Shown here in pieces: positions 1 to 8,697 of a stretch of 57,704 nt of DNA; positions within the stretch are counted from its first letter, which is position 1, and each line of letters starts with the position of its first letter. The stretch comes from Nitrospirota bacterium (GTDB lineage Bacteria; Nitrospirota; Thermodesulfovibrionia; Thermodesulfovibrionales; Dissulfurispiraceae). The DNA lies in contig SCQE01000055.1 of assembly GCA_004321915.1 (NCBI GenBank), positions 1-57,704 on the forward strand, given 5' to 3'. The notes below the pieces were generated by a model. It saw nothing but the letters and a program-made list of their open reading frames with translations, ran no database searches and was not told the DNA's origin. The position numbers and the translations under genes are program-made.

Positions 1-117
1 CACATGATTTGTCATTCCCGCGAAGGCGGGAATCCAGAAATATCTTGAAAATACTGGATCCCCGGGTCAAGCCCGAGGATGACAGATATGAGGCTTTGTC
101 ATGTTAGTTCTTAGTAG
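1..117. repeat. Dispersed ~117-bp repeat, copy 1 (cut by window edge)
   Basis: Nearly identical to 32319-32435: I count 3 mismatches in 117 positions. It contains a short hairpin (TTCCCGC, loop GAAG, GCGGGAA) and a second GC-rich imperfect palindrome around the GGATCC. It may extend upstream of the window. It lies just before the cheA-like gene, as the second copy lies just before the chemoreceptor gene. It looks like a REP/MITE-type intergenic element and has no coding capacity. Confidence 0.85.
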
Positions 118-188
118 CATTCAGAGAAACTGACTACTGAACGCTGAGTGCTGATGGCTATTGCCTATTACCGATGGAAAGGTAATGT

Positions 189-2483
189 ATGACTGAAAAA
201 GACATTGAATTCCAAAAACGGCTTATGGCCACCTTTAGGGTCGAGGCAGAGGAGCATGTAAAGAATATTTCCTCCGGCCTTCTCGAACTCGAAAAGGCCG
301 CTTCGTCTAAAGAACGGACGAGGCTTGTGGAAACGGTCTTTCGCGAGGCGCACAGCCTGAAAGGGGCTGCCCGCGCCGTTAACAGGGGCGACATCGAATC
401 CCTCTGTCAGGCGATGGAAAGCCTCTTTGCCCGTATGAAAAAGGACGAGCTTGCGCTGTCTGTCAAGCTATTCGATCTGCTTCAGGAATCCTCGGACTGT
501 CTGTTCGGGCTTATCTCTGAAGCCGATACTCCATCTGAGACAGGGGAAAAATATTCGCACAAAAAGCTTATCGGACGACTTGCGGAAGCGGCACAGAACT
601 CAGGTATCGGGGCACAGGAATCCGGGGCCGGTAGAATTGTTGGCGAGCAGCCTCCGACTCCCGACCCCCGGACATTGTCCCCTGTTTTCTCAGATACCAT
701 AAGGGTGTCCACAGCAAAGCTTTCTTCGGTGATGCTTCAGGCAGAGGAGATGCTTTCTGCAAAACTGGCCGCGCTTCAGCACGCCGTGCAACTCAGGCAG
801 GAGGCTGTCACGTTTGTATCGTGGGAAAAAGAGTGGGCCAAGGTGCTGCCTGTTATAAAAAAGATCAGGCGCTCTTATGAAAGAGCGGCGCTGCGTGATA
901 AAGATAATCTGAATAAGACGCAGGACCACCTTCCGTCAAGGGTTTACGATTTTCTGGAGTGGAACAGCTCTGTAGTCAAAACGCTTGAACAGCGGTTCCG
1001 GGCGGAGGCCAAATCGGCCGAGCGCGACAGCATTGCCTTGTGCGGGATGGTAGACACCCTTTTGGAAGACATGAAGAAGGCGTTGATGTTTCCCTTTTCA
1101 TCACTGTTTGAAATTCTGCCCAAAATAGCGCGCGATATTTCAAGGGAGCACGGCAAAGATGTCGATATTGTGATACAGGGCGCCGATATCGAAATCGACC
1201 GGCGCATACTTGAAGAAATGAAAGACCCTTTTGTGCATCTGATCAGAAACTGTATAGATCACGGCATCGAAATGCCTCTGGAGAGGGAGTCGAAAAAAAA
1301 GTCTCGACGTGGGACCATAACGGTCACTGTTTCTACGAGGGACGATAAAGTCGAAATTTTAGTGGCTGACGACGGAGCGGGCATCAGCATAGCCGGATTA
1401 CGCTCGGCAGTCCGGAAGCTCGGGGCCGTTTCAAAAGAAAGGGCTGAAGAGTTCGCAGAGGATGAACTGTTGCAGCACGTTTTCCAGTCCGGGATTTCAA
1501 CCAGTCCTATCATAACCGAGATATCGGGCAGGGGACTTGGCCTAGCCATTGTTCGGGAAAAGGTCGAGAAGTTCGGCGGTACGGTCTCTCTTTCGACTCA
1601 GCCCGATGAGGGGACCGAGTTTCGCATTGTCCTGCCTCTGACGGTGGCCACGTTTCACGGCATCCTCGTCCGGGTAAGCGATCGTCTGTTTGTAATTCCT
1701 ACAACGCATGTGCAACGTGCGGTGAGGGTAAAACGCGAGGACATCAAATCCGTGGAAAACAGAGAGACGATAGTTTTCAACAAAAAGACCGTATCTCTGG
1801 CTAGGTTGCACAAAACTCTGGGGCTTTCAGGAAAGGAGACCTCGCTGGAGCAGTCCGGCAGGCTTCCGGCGGTGGTCCTTAATGCGGCGGACAGCAGCGT
1901 GGCGTTTTTAGTCGATGAAGTTATCGGCGAACAGGAGGTGTTGTTGAAGGCGTTCGGGAAACAGCTTTCCCGTGTGCGCAATGTAGCAGGCGCTACAGTG
2001 CTAGGTTCCGGAAAGGTGGTGCCTATATTGAATGTCCCTGACCTGATCAAATCTGCGGCAGGAGCAAAACCTGAGGCAGCAGCAGAGTCTGCGCCTGAAG
2101 AGGAAAAGCGGCAAATAGCGGCAAGGAGCGTTTTGGTCGTGGAAGATTCAATAACATCGCGCACTCTCCTGAAGAACATTCTCGAATCCGACGGATACAA
2201 TGTCACTACCGCCGTTGACGGGCTCGATGCCTTTACTCGCCTGAAAAGCGGGCATTTCGATGTAGTAGTCTCGGACGTGGATATGCCGAGGATGAACGGT
2301 TTTGACCTTACATCTAAAATCCGGGCGGACAAAAAACTGGCTGACGTCCCTGTCGTGCTGGTGACCGCGCTCCAGTCACGCGAAGACCGGGAGAAGGGGA
2401 TAGATGTCGGCGCAAACGCCTATATTGTAAAGAGCAGTTTCGATCAGGGCAATCTGCTCGAAATAATAAAAAGATTGGTATAG
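189..2483 (+). CDS. cheA: CheA-CheY hybrid chemosensory histidine kinase
   Basis: This is a cytoplasmic CheA-type kinase with a receiver domain fused to its C-terminus, 764 residues. The order is an HPt domain (about 1-110, phospho-His55 in AHSLKGAARA), a dimerisation region, an HATPase domain (N-box LIRNCIDHG, G-box GRGLGLAIV), a CheW-like domain (about 490-620), and a REC domain (about 650-764) with Asp696 in VVSDVDMPRMNG and Lys in YIVKSS. FrzE and WspE have the same architecture. ATG 189 follows GGAAAGG at good spacing. It is the first gene of a one-direction signalling cluster; no cheW, cheR or receptor is adjacent within the window, though they may lie upstream. Which pathway it drives (taxis or another output) cannot be read from it alone. 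Confidence 0.93.
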   Translation: MTEKDIEFQKRLMATFRVEAEEHVKNISSGLLELEKAASSKERTRLVETVFREAHSLKGAARAVNRGDIESLCQAMESLFARMKKDELALSVKLFDLLQESSDCLFGLISEADTPSETGEKYSHKKLIGRLAEAAQNSGIGAQESGAGRIVGEQPPTPDPRTLSPVFSDTIRVSTAKLSSVMLQAEEMLSAKLAALQHAVQLRQEAVTFVSWEKEWAKVLPVIKKIRRSYERAALRDKDNLNKTQDHLPSRVYDFLEWNSSVVKTLEQRFRAEAKSAERDSIALCGMVDTLLEDMKKALMFPFSSLFEILPKIARDISREHGKDVDIVIQGADIEIDRRILEEMKDPFVHLIRNCIDHGIEMPLERESKKKSRRGTITVTVSTRDDKVEILVADDGAGISIAGLRSAVRKLGAVSKERAEEFAEDELLQHVFQSGISTSPIITEISGRGLGLAIVREKVEKFGGTVSLSTQPDEGTEFRIVLPLTVATFHGILVRVSDRLFVIPTTHVQRAVRVKREDIKSVENRETIVFNKKTVSLARLHKTLGLSGKETSLEQSGRLPAVVLNAADSSVAFLVDEVIGEQEVLLKAFGKQLSRVRNVAGATVLGSGKVVPILNVPDLIKSAAGAKPEAAAESAPEEEKRQIAARSVLVVEDSITSRTLLKNILESDGYNVTTAVDGLDAFTRLKSGHFDVVVSDVDMPRMNGFDLTSKIRADKKLADVPVVLVTALQSREDREKGIDVGANAYIVKSSFDQGNLLEIIKRLV

Positions 2484-2487
2484 GGGA

Positions 2488-2514
2488 CAGGGATCGGGGA
2501 TCAGAGTTCAGGGA
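2488..2514 (+). repeat. Left inverted repeat flanking the four-helix-bundle gene
   Basis: 27 nt that match the reverse complement of 2918-2944 at 24 of 27 positions. The pair brackets the small gene at 2529-2906 inside an otherwise tightly packed che operon. This is the type of GGGATCNGGG-rich sequence that recurs between genes in some anaerobe genomes. Confidence 0.7.
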
Positions 2515-2528
2515 AAGGAAAGGGAAAA

Positions 2529-2906
2529 ATGAGTGTCAAGAGTTATCGTGATTTAGAAGTTTGGCGGAGGGCAATGGATTTGGTTGTCGAATGCTATAAA
2601 AGAACAAAAGGTTTTCCAAAGAATGAGGCCTTTGGCTTATCAAGCCAATTACAACGCTCGGCCGTATCTATTGCCGCTAATATCGCTGAGGGACATGCAC
2701 GACAGCACACCAAAGAGTTTATCCAGCATATATTCATAGCCTGCGGCTCTCTTGCCGAACTGGAAACACATATTTTTATAGCCGAACGTTTGAACTATAT
2801 TAACGCAGTTCAGTTGAAAGAACTAATAGATAAAACAGAGGAAATAGGCAAAATGCTCAACGGGCTTCGCAAGGCTTTGGAAGTGCGCTCCGGAGGGATA
2901 AAATGA
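2529..2906 (+). CDS. Four-helix-bundle protein (23S rRNA IVS / S23 family)
   Basis: This 125-residue protein has the marks of the S23/TIGR02436 family: an N-terminal Y-RDLEVW-A motif, FP-NE-FGL-SQL-RSA-SI-ANIAEG in the middle, and a helical C-terminus. Family members form pentameric four-helix bundles. They were first seen in intervening sequences of 23S rRNA genes and are now found widely as stand-alone genes; their molecular function is not settled. The DGR accessory protein Avd, also in this window at 41330, has the same fold. The gene interrupts the spacing between cheA and cheB, overlaps cheB by 4 nt (ATGA) and is bracketed by inverted repeats, so it looks like an inserted cassette rather than a chemosensory part. 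Confidence 0.85.
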   Translation: MSVKSYRDLEVWRRAMDLVVECYKRTKGFPKNEAFGLSSQLQRSAVSIAANIAEGHARQHTKEFIQHIFIACGSLAELETHIFIAERLNYINAVQLKELIDKTEEIGKMLNGLRKALEVRSGGIK

Positions 2907-3991
2907 CCGACGCCCGATCCCTGACCTCTGACGCCCGATCCCTGATAAAGGTGCTTATTGTCGAAGACTCGCCTGTGGTTAGGGAACTGCTGTTATATAT
3001 CTTGAGTTCCGACCCTGAAATCCGCGTTATAGGAACGGCAAACAACGGTGAGGAGGCGGTCGAATTCGTGCAGCGCGACAGGCCTGACGTCATTACAATG
3101 GACATAAATATGCCTAGGATGAACGGTCTCGATGCTACCCGCGCCATTATGGAGACCAATCCTGTACCTATCATTATCGTAAGCGGCAGCTATGACGTCA
3201 AGGAAGTAGATACGACCTTCCGCGCTATGGACGCAGGAGCGGTCGCGGCAGTGGCAAGGCCCGGTGGTATCGGGCATCCAGACCATGAGACTACGAAAAA
3301 GGAACTGCTTCATACAGTCAAACTTATGTCCGAAGTCAAAGTGGTGAAACGATGGAAGCATTACCGGCAAAAAGAGGCGGCGCCGGTCATTAAGCAGGAT
3401 TATAAATCCGATATCATCGCCATTTCTTCCGAAATAAGGTTGGTTGCCATCGGTGTTTCTACCGGCGGACCTCCGGTGCTTCAGGCCATACTGTCAGGGC
3501 TTCCTAAAGACTTCGGCGTCCCTGTTCTGATCGTACAGCACATTGCTGCCGGGTTTTTAGGCGGCATGTTGGAATGGCTTGGCAAGAGCAGCGCGATACC
3601 TCTTCATACTGCCATACACGAAGGACCTGTGCTGCCGGGGCACGCATATTTTGCGCCTGACGGCTTTAACATGGGCGTAGATCGGCAGGGCCGGACAATC
3701 TTAAGCAAAGACGTTCCTGAAAACGGGGTATGTCCTTCAGTCTCGTTTCTATTCCGCTCGGTTGCCGCCGTATACGGACAGAAAGCCGTAGGCGTATTGC
3801 TCACAGGCATGGGAAAGGACGGGGCGGAAGAATTGAAGCTGATGAGGGACAAAGGCGCAGTCACTATTGTTCAGGACAGGGAAAGCTCGGTTGTCTACGG
3901 GATGCCCGGCGAGGCGATCAGGCTTGGGGCGGCGGCCTATGTGCTTTCCCCTGACAGGATCACTGCGATGCTGTCATATTTGAAAACCTAA
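2903..3991 (+). CDS. cheB: Chemotaxis response regulator / protein-glutamate methylesterase CheB
   Basis: CheB removes methyl groups from (or deamidates) receptor glutamates when phosphorylated by CheA. The 362-residue protein has an N-terminal REC domain (Asp67 in TMDINMPRMNG), a linker, and the methylesterase domain from about 175. The Ser-His-Asp triad is visible: Ser186 in GVSTGG, His213 in QHI, and Asp306 in GMGKDG. Odd point: the first ~15 residues (MTDARSLTSDARSL) are encoded by the right-hand inverted repeat, so the native start was probably remodelled by the insertion. The REC fold proper begins at KVLIVEDS. No CheR gene is present nearby. Confidence 0.95.
   Translation: MTDARSLTSDARSLIKVLIVEDSPVVRELLLYILSSDPEIRVIGTANNGEEAVEFVQRDRPDVITMDINMPRMNGLDATRAIMETNPVPIIIVSGSYDVKEVDTTFRAMDAGAVAAVARPGGIGHPDHETTKKELLHTVKLMSEVKVVKRWKHYRQKEAAPVIKQDYKSDIIAISSEIRLVAIGVSTGGPPVLQAILSGLPKDFGVPVLIVQHIAAGFLGGMLEWLGKSSAIPLHTAIHEGPVLPGHAYFAPDGFNMGVDRQGRTILSKDVPENGVCPSVSFLFRSVAAVYGQKAVGVLLTGMGKDGAEELKLMRDKGAVTIVQDRESSVVYGMPGEAIRLGAAAYVLSPDRITAMLSYLKT
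2918..2944 (-). repeat. Right inverted repeat, inside the 5' end of cheB
   Basis: This is the inverted partner of 2488-2514 (24/27 matching positions). It encodes part of the non-conserved N-terminal extension of CheB and also contains a short direct duplication (GACGCCCGATCCCTGA appears twice from 2909). Confidence 0.7.
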
Positions 3992-4009
3992 TAATCGAGG
4001 TGCATGGTC

Positions 4010-5431
4010 ATGGACGAACACTGCGGCAGGGGTGAGATACTTGTAGTGGAAGACAGCGCCACACAGGCGGAAGGGCTGAAATACATTTTGGAAAAAAACG
4101 GCTATGCAACGAGAGTGGCCGCTGACGGGCGTGCGGCCATTGACTTGATGCGGCAGAGCAGGCCTGACATGGTCATAAGCGATATCGTTATGCCCGAGAT
4201 GGACGGCTATGAGTTGTGCAAAAGAATGAGACATGAAGAAGGCCTCAAAGACGTGCCGGTCATACTTCTAACATCTCTTTCCGACCCGAAAGACGTTATC
4301 AAAGGCCTCGAAAGCGGGGCGAACAACTTCATCATGAAACCCTATGACGAACGCTACCTTCTTTCCCGCATTCAATACCTGCAATCCAATGCCGAGTTAA
4401 GAAAGGACATGACGGCGGAGATGGGCATCCGCGTATATTTCGCGGGGGAGCATTTTTTCATAAACGCGGAAAGGCTTCAGATACTGGACCTGCTGCTCTC
4501 GACCTACGAAAACTCCTACAATCAGAATTGCGAGCTTATCAAGACCCGGAACGAACTGAATGCGCTGAACGACGAACTCGAAAACAAGGTGCTGGAAAGG
4601 ACTGCGAAACTCGATGCCGAGATAATGGAGCGCAAGCGCGCCGAGGAGGAAGTTAGAGAGATATCCCAGCAGCTCTGGCAGGCGACGAAGCTGGCGACGA
4701 TGGGGGAATTGGCGGCGAGCATAGCGCACGAACTGAACAATCCTCTTGCGACGGTAAGCCTGAGGGTCGAGACCCTCCTGTCCCAAGCGGGACCGGAAGA
4801 AGCGTTTAAGCGACCGCTTGAGATCATAGCGCAGGAGGTTGAGCGGATGGGCAACCTTGTTGCGAACATGCTGCAGTTCAGCCGCAGGAGCGCTCAACAC
4901 ATATCTACCGTTGACGTGCGCGAGGAGATAGACAAGACCCTTGAATTGATCTACTACCATCTGCGCAAACGGAGCATAAACGTCGTAAAGGAGTTCCCTT
5001 CCGATGCAGCGCATATTCACGCGGACAGGCAGCAGTTGAGACAGCTCTTTTTAAACCTGTTTACGAATGCGGGCGACGCCATGCCGAAGGGCGGGACTTT
5101 GACGATACGGGTGTCATCAAAAAATGGGACGGTTCCATTTTTTGACGACAAACCCGAGAAAATAGAACCGTCCCATTTTTTGAGTATCGAGATCATCGAC
5201 ACAGGGAGCGGCATATCCCCGGAAAACCTTCAAAAGGTGATGACGCCTTTTTTTACCACAAAGATGGAAGGCAAGGGCACGGGGCTGGGACTGCCTATCT
5301 GCAAGCGTATTGCGGAGGAGCACAAGGGGACGATTGACATAAGGAGCGAAGAGGGCAAGGGTACGGCGGTGATCATTACGCTGCCGGTCGTGAACGGCAA
5401 CAACGTGAAGCAATTGAAAGGAGGCGACTGA
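4010..5431 (+). CDS. Response regulator-histidine kinase (REC-HisKA-HATPase)
   Basis: A cytoplasmic kinase with an N-terminal receiver: REC about 8-120 (Asp58 in VISDIVMPEMDG, Lys in FIMKPYD), a helical linker, a coiled coil (about 175-220), HisKA with His240 in SIAHELNNPLA, and a C-terminal HATPase with DTGSGIS and GKGTGLGL motifs. A receiver ahead of a kinase suggests it is itself switched by phosphorylation. I prefer ATG 4010 over ATG 4004 because GAGG at 3997-4000 is then 9 nt upstream. A perfect palindrome (5117-5183) is inserted in frame within the HATPase, adding about 22 residues between two conserved strands. The stop overlaps the next gene by 1 nt. Confidence 0.92.
   Translation: MDEHCGRGEILVVEDSATQAEGLKYILEKNGYATRVAADGRAAIDLMRQSRPDMVISDIVMPEMDGYELCKRMRHEEGLKDVPVILLTSLSDPKDVIKGLESGANNFIMKPYDERYLLSRIQYLQSNAELRKDMTAEMGIRVYFAGEHFFINAERLQILDLLLSTYENSYNQNCELIKTRNELNALNDELENKVLERTAKLDAEIMERKRAEEEVREISQQLWQATKLATMGELAASIAHELNNPLATVSLRVETLLSQAGPEEAFKRPLEIIAQEVERMGNLVANMLQFSRRSAQHISTVDVREEIDKTLELIYYHLRKRSINVVKEFPSDAAHIHADRQQLRQLFLNLFTNAGDAMPKGGTLTIRVSSKNGTVPFFDDKPEKIEPSHFLSIEIIDTGSGISPENLQKVMTPFFTTKMEGKGTGLGLPICKRIAEEHKGTIDIRSEEGKGTAVIITLPVVNGNNVKQLKGGD
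5117..5183. repeat. Palindromic element inserted in frame in the kinase gene
   Basis: Two 19-nt arms (5117-5135 and 5165-5183) are perfect reverse complements, separated by 29 nt. The GGGACGGTTC / GAACCGTCCC core belongs to a small repeat type I know from several anaerobe genomes. It is read in frame as SKNGTVPFF...EPSHFL and has no stop codon. Confidence 0.85.
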
Positions 5432-8328
5432 TGACAATGACCTCTCTCGGCAGACTGCTAATCGTTGATGACGAAACCGAACTGATGGCGGCTTTGTGCG
5501 AAGTGCTGAAAGATCAGGGGTATGAAGTTGAAGGGTATGCTTCCGGAAAAGAGGCGGTCGATGTGTTGAAAGACAGGTCGTTCGACGTGCTCCTGACCGA
5601 CCTTATGATGCCCGGGATGGATGGAATAGAGCTGCTCAAGTCCGCGCTCGAAATAGACAGTCACCTTGTGGGGATCGTCATGACCGGACAGGGGACGGTG
5701 CAGACCGCGGTGGAGGCCATGAAGATCGGGGCCTTCGATTACGTTCTTAAGCCTTTCAAGATCGGCACGATCATGCCGGTCCTGTCGCGGGGGATGGAGG
5801 TAAGGCGCTTGAGGCTGGAGAATATCCATCTGCGCGAGACGGTGGAGATATTCAACTTGAGCAAGGTGGTGGCGCTCACCCTCGATGCGAACACCATCGT
5901 AAGCAAGATAGCCGAGAGCGCCCTTCAGCAGTGCAATGCGGACGAGGTCTCGGTCATGCTCCCCACCGACGACGGCAAAGAACTCTATATTGCGACGATC
6001 AGGGGCGACAACCGGGAGTATTTTTTAGGCCAGAGGATCTCCATAGAGGCGGGTATAGCGGGGTGGGTCGCGCGTTCGCACGAGACGGTGCTGCTGAACG
6101 GCGAGGTGGAGGACAAAAGATTCGGATCGTTGAATCCGAGGCCTGATATCTGCAGTTCTGTCTCCATGCCGATGATGGCAGGCGGCAGGCTGGTCGGTGT
6201 ACTGAACGTAAATGTCACAAAAAGCAGACATCAACTGAATTTCGGGCAGGTTAAGGCATTGAGCATCTTGGGCGGCATGGCCGCTCCGGCGCTCGAAAAC
6301 GCATGGATGTACGCGCAGGTGCGGCAGGCGGAGAACGAGTGGAAACGTACGTTTGACGCCATAATCGATCCCATTATGATCCTCGACACGGGACACAGGA
6401 TCATCAAGGCGAACAGAGCTATGGCCGATAAACTGGGCATCGAGCCGTCCGTGGCCGAAGGTCTCACCTGTTACAAAGAGGTGCACGGCATGGAAGGGCC
6501 AATACCGACATGCCCGCTTTCTCTGTTGTTGACCGACCGCAAGACCCATACCGTTGAAGTTTATGAAGAACGTATGGGAGGCCATTTTCTTGTTTCCACA
6601 TCGCCGCTCTATACGCCGCACGGAGCGCTGTACGGCGCAGTGCATTATGCCAAGGACATTACCCGGCGCAAGCTTGCGGAGGAAACGCTTGCAAAGAGCG
6701 AGGAGCGGTTTCGCCGTCTTGTCGAATCCGTAATCGACTATATATACACGGTGATGGTTGAAAACGGCCGCACTGTTGCAACGACCCACAGCCCGGCCTG
6801 CGCTGCCGTAACAGGCTACACTGCCGAGGAATACGATACCGATCCGGACCTTTGGTACCGTATGGTGTATGAGGAAGACCGGGGGGCCGTTATGGAGCAG
6901 AGCCGCCACATACTTGCCGGGGAAATTCCTCCGCCTGTCGAACATAGGATCATACATAAAGACGGCTCGATCAGGTGGGTAAGGAACACATCCGTTCCTT
7001 CGTTTGACAATGAAGGGCGTCTTACGGGGTACGACGGGATGATAACCGACATCACCGAACGCAAGGCAGCGGAATTTGCGTTGCAGTTCAGGAACCTTCT
7101 TCTGGCCACCCAGCAGGAAGTCTCGATTGACGGCATTCTGGTTGTAGACGGGGCCTCGAAGATCGTATCGTTTAACCGCCGTTTTGTTGAAATGTGGGGT
7201 ATACCGGCCCACATTGTCGAATCCGGCGATGACGGCTCGGTTTTGCAGTCGGAGCTCGGCAAAGTAAAAGACAGGAAAGAATTCCTCCGGAGGATCAATT
7301 ATCTTTACAGTCATAGCGATGAAAAGAGCATGGATGAAATTACACTCCTTGACGGTAGAACGTTTGACCGCTATTCCTCCCCGATGTTCGGCGAAGACGG
7401 AAAGTACTACGGCAGGGTGTGGTATTTCAGGGACATAACAGAGAGAAAACAGCTTGAAGGAAAGCTGAGGGAACACGCCGAGACCCTTGAGGGAAAAGTA
7501 AGTGAAAGGACAAGGCAACTCGAGAGCACTAACGCAGAACTCCAGTTATTGAATAGAGAACTTGAGATAAGGAAGCAGGAATCCGACGAAGCAAAATTGC
7601 AGGCTGAAGAAGCAACAAGGGCAAAGTCCGACTTTCTCGCCAACATGAGCCATGAGTTGAGGACGCCTCTTAACTCGATTATAGGTTTTTCTGAAATATT
7701 GAAAAAGGGGATGTTCGGACAGTTGAGTGAAAAGCAGGATGAATTCGTCGGTTATATCATCGGTTCCGGCAAACACCTGCTGAACCTGATCAATGACATA
7801 CTCGACCTGTCCAAGGTGGAGGCCGGCAAAGTCGAGCTTGAAGTGGGCGCTTTCAATTTGATCGAGACTCTGAATGCCTCTCTTATCATGTTCAGGGAAA
7901 AGGCCATGAAACACGGTATATCTCTGAAGTTCGATACCGGGCTTGATACGAATACCGAAATAGAGGCGGACGAGAGGCGTTTAAAACAGATACTTTTTAA
8001 TCTGCTGAGCAATGCGGTAAAGTTTACGCCCGACGGAGGAACGGTGTGTTTGAGGGCGGAAAAGAGCGGAGGGGAGGGTATAGAAATTTCTGTCGAGGAC
8101 ACAGGTATCGGGATAAGGGAAGAGGACATTACCAAGCTGTTCAAAGAATTTTCGCAACTTGAATCAGCATACGACAAGAAATACGAGGGCACGGGGCTCG
8201 GACTTGCATTGACGAAGAGGCTGATAGAGCTTCACGGAGGGAGGATACGGGTGGACAGCGAATACGGGAAGGGCAGCAAGTTCAGTTTTGTCGTGCCGCT
8301 TCGCCAAGGAGACGGGCATGGCGCATAA
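5431..8328 (+). CDS. Multi-sensor histidine kinase REC-GAF-PAS-PAS-PAS-HisKA-HATPase
   Basis: A 965-residue soluble kinase. Domains in order: REC (about 8-120, Asp57 in LLTDLMMPGMDG), GAF (about 145-285), three PAS modules (about 305-415, 425-545 and 555-680; each ends in a D-ITRRK or DITERK motif), a coiled coil, HisKA with His741 in NMSHELRTPLNS, and HATPase with DTGIGI and GTGLGLAL. There are no membrane segments, so it senses internal signals or partners. The PAS modules show no obvious heme or flavin signature that I can call. AAAGGAGG lies 7 nt before the ATG. It is tightly coupled to both neighbours and probably phosphorylates the following CheY-like protein or the HD-GYP regulator. 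Confidence 0.93.
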   Translation: MTMTSLGRLLIVDDETELMAALCEVLKDQGYEVEGYASGKEAVDVLKDRSFDVLLTDLMMPGMDGIELLKSALEIDSHLVGIVMTGQGTVQTAVEAMKIGAFDYVLKPFKIGTIMPVLSRGMEVRRLRLENIHLRETVEIFNLSKVVALTLDANTIVSKIAESALQQCNADEVSVMLPTDDGKELYIATIRGDNREYFLGQRISIEAGIAGWVARSHETVLLNGEVEDKRFGSLNPRPDICSSVSMPMMAGGRLVGVLNVNVTKSRHQLNFGQVKALSILGGMAAPALENAWMYAQVRQAENEWKRTFDAIIDPIMILDTGHRIIKANRAMADKLGIEPSVAEGLTCYKEVHGMEGPIPTCPLSLLLTDRKTHTVEVYEERMGGHFLVSTSPLYTPHGALYGAVHYAKDITRRKLAEETLAKSEERFRRLVESVIDYIYTVMVENGRTVATTHSPACAAVTGYTAEEYDTDPDLWYRMVYEEDRGAVMEQSRHILAGEIPPPVEHRIIHKDGSIRWVRNTSVPSFDNEGRLTGYDGMITDITERKAAEFALQFRNLLLATQQEVSIDGILVVDGASKIVSFNRRFVEMWGIPAHIVESGDDGSVLQSELGKVKDRKEFLRRINYLYSHSDEKSMDEITLLDGRTFDRYSSPMFGEDGKYYGRVWYFRDITERKQLEGKLREHAETLEGKVSERTRQLESTNAELQLLNRELEIRKQESDEAKLQAEEATRAKSDFLANMSHELRTPLNSIIGFSEILKKGMFGQLSEKQDEFVGYIIGSGKHLLNLINDILDLSKVEAGKVELEVGAFNLIETLNASLIMFREKAMKHGISLKFDTGLDTNTEIEADERRLKQILFNLLSNAVKFTPDGGTVCLRAEKSGGEGIEISVEDTGIGIREEDITKLFKEFSQLESAYDKKYEGTGLGLALTKRLIELHGGRIRVDSEYGKGSKFSFVVPLRQGDGHGA

Positions 8329-8680
8329 GATACTTGTAGTCGAGGACAACGAGAATAACCGCAAATTACTGAGAGAGGTCTTGGTCTATAACGGTTATGA
8401 GGTGATCGAAGCGGTCAACGGTGTCGGTGGACTGGGGTCTGCAAAGGAGCATAAGCCGGACTTGATACTCATGGACATTCAGATGCCTGTCATGGACGGT
8501 CTTGCATGCATGAAGCTTATAAGAGAAGATGCCGACATAGGCCGTGTCAAAATTATAGCGCTCACGTCGTTTGCGATGAAGGGTGACAGGGAAAGGTTTC
8601 TAGATGCCGGGTTTGACGGCTATATGACTAAGCCTATAGACATAGACGGGCTTACGGAATTTGTAAAGGAATTTATCTGA
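8318..8680 (+). CDS. CheY-like single-domain response regulator
   Basis: A 120-residue stand-alone receiver: acidic pair in KILVVEDNENN, phospho-Asp in LILMDIQMPVMDG, Thr in ALTSFAM, Lys in YMTKPID. It resembles DivK/CheY-type proteins that follow PAS-kinases. The start is placed at ATG 8318, 7 nt after AAGGAG and overlapping the kinase stop by 11 nt. A longer reading from 8288 would add unconserved residues. With no output domain it probably acts by protein contact or as a phosphate relay. Confidence 0.93.
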   Translation: MAHKILVVEDNENNRKLLREVLVYNGYEVIEAVNGVGGLGSAKEHKPDLILMDIQMPVMDGLACMKLIREDADIGRVKIIALTSFAMKGDRERFLDAGFDGYMTKPIDIDGLTEFVKEFI

Positions 8681-8697
8681 AAAGGGGGAAGTAAAGT

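Noticed and set aside
6025-7518. Long open frame on the reverse strand (497 codons)
   Set aside because: It lies wholly inside the well-supported PAS-kinase gene on the forward strand, and its translation shows no recognisable family or ribosome binding site.
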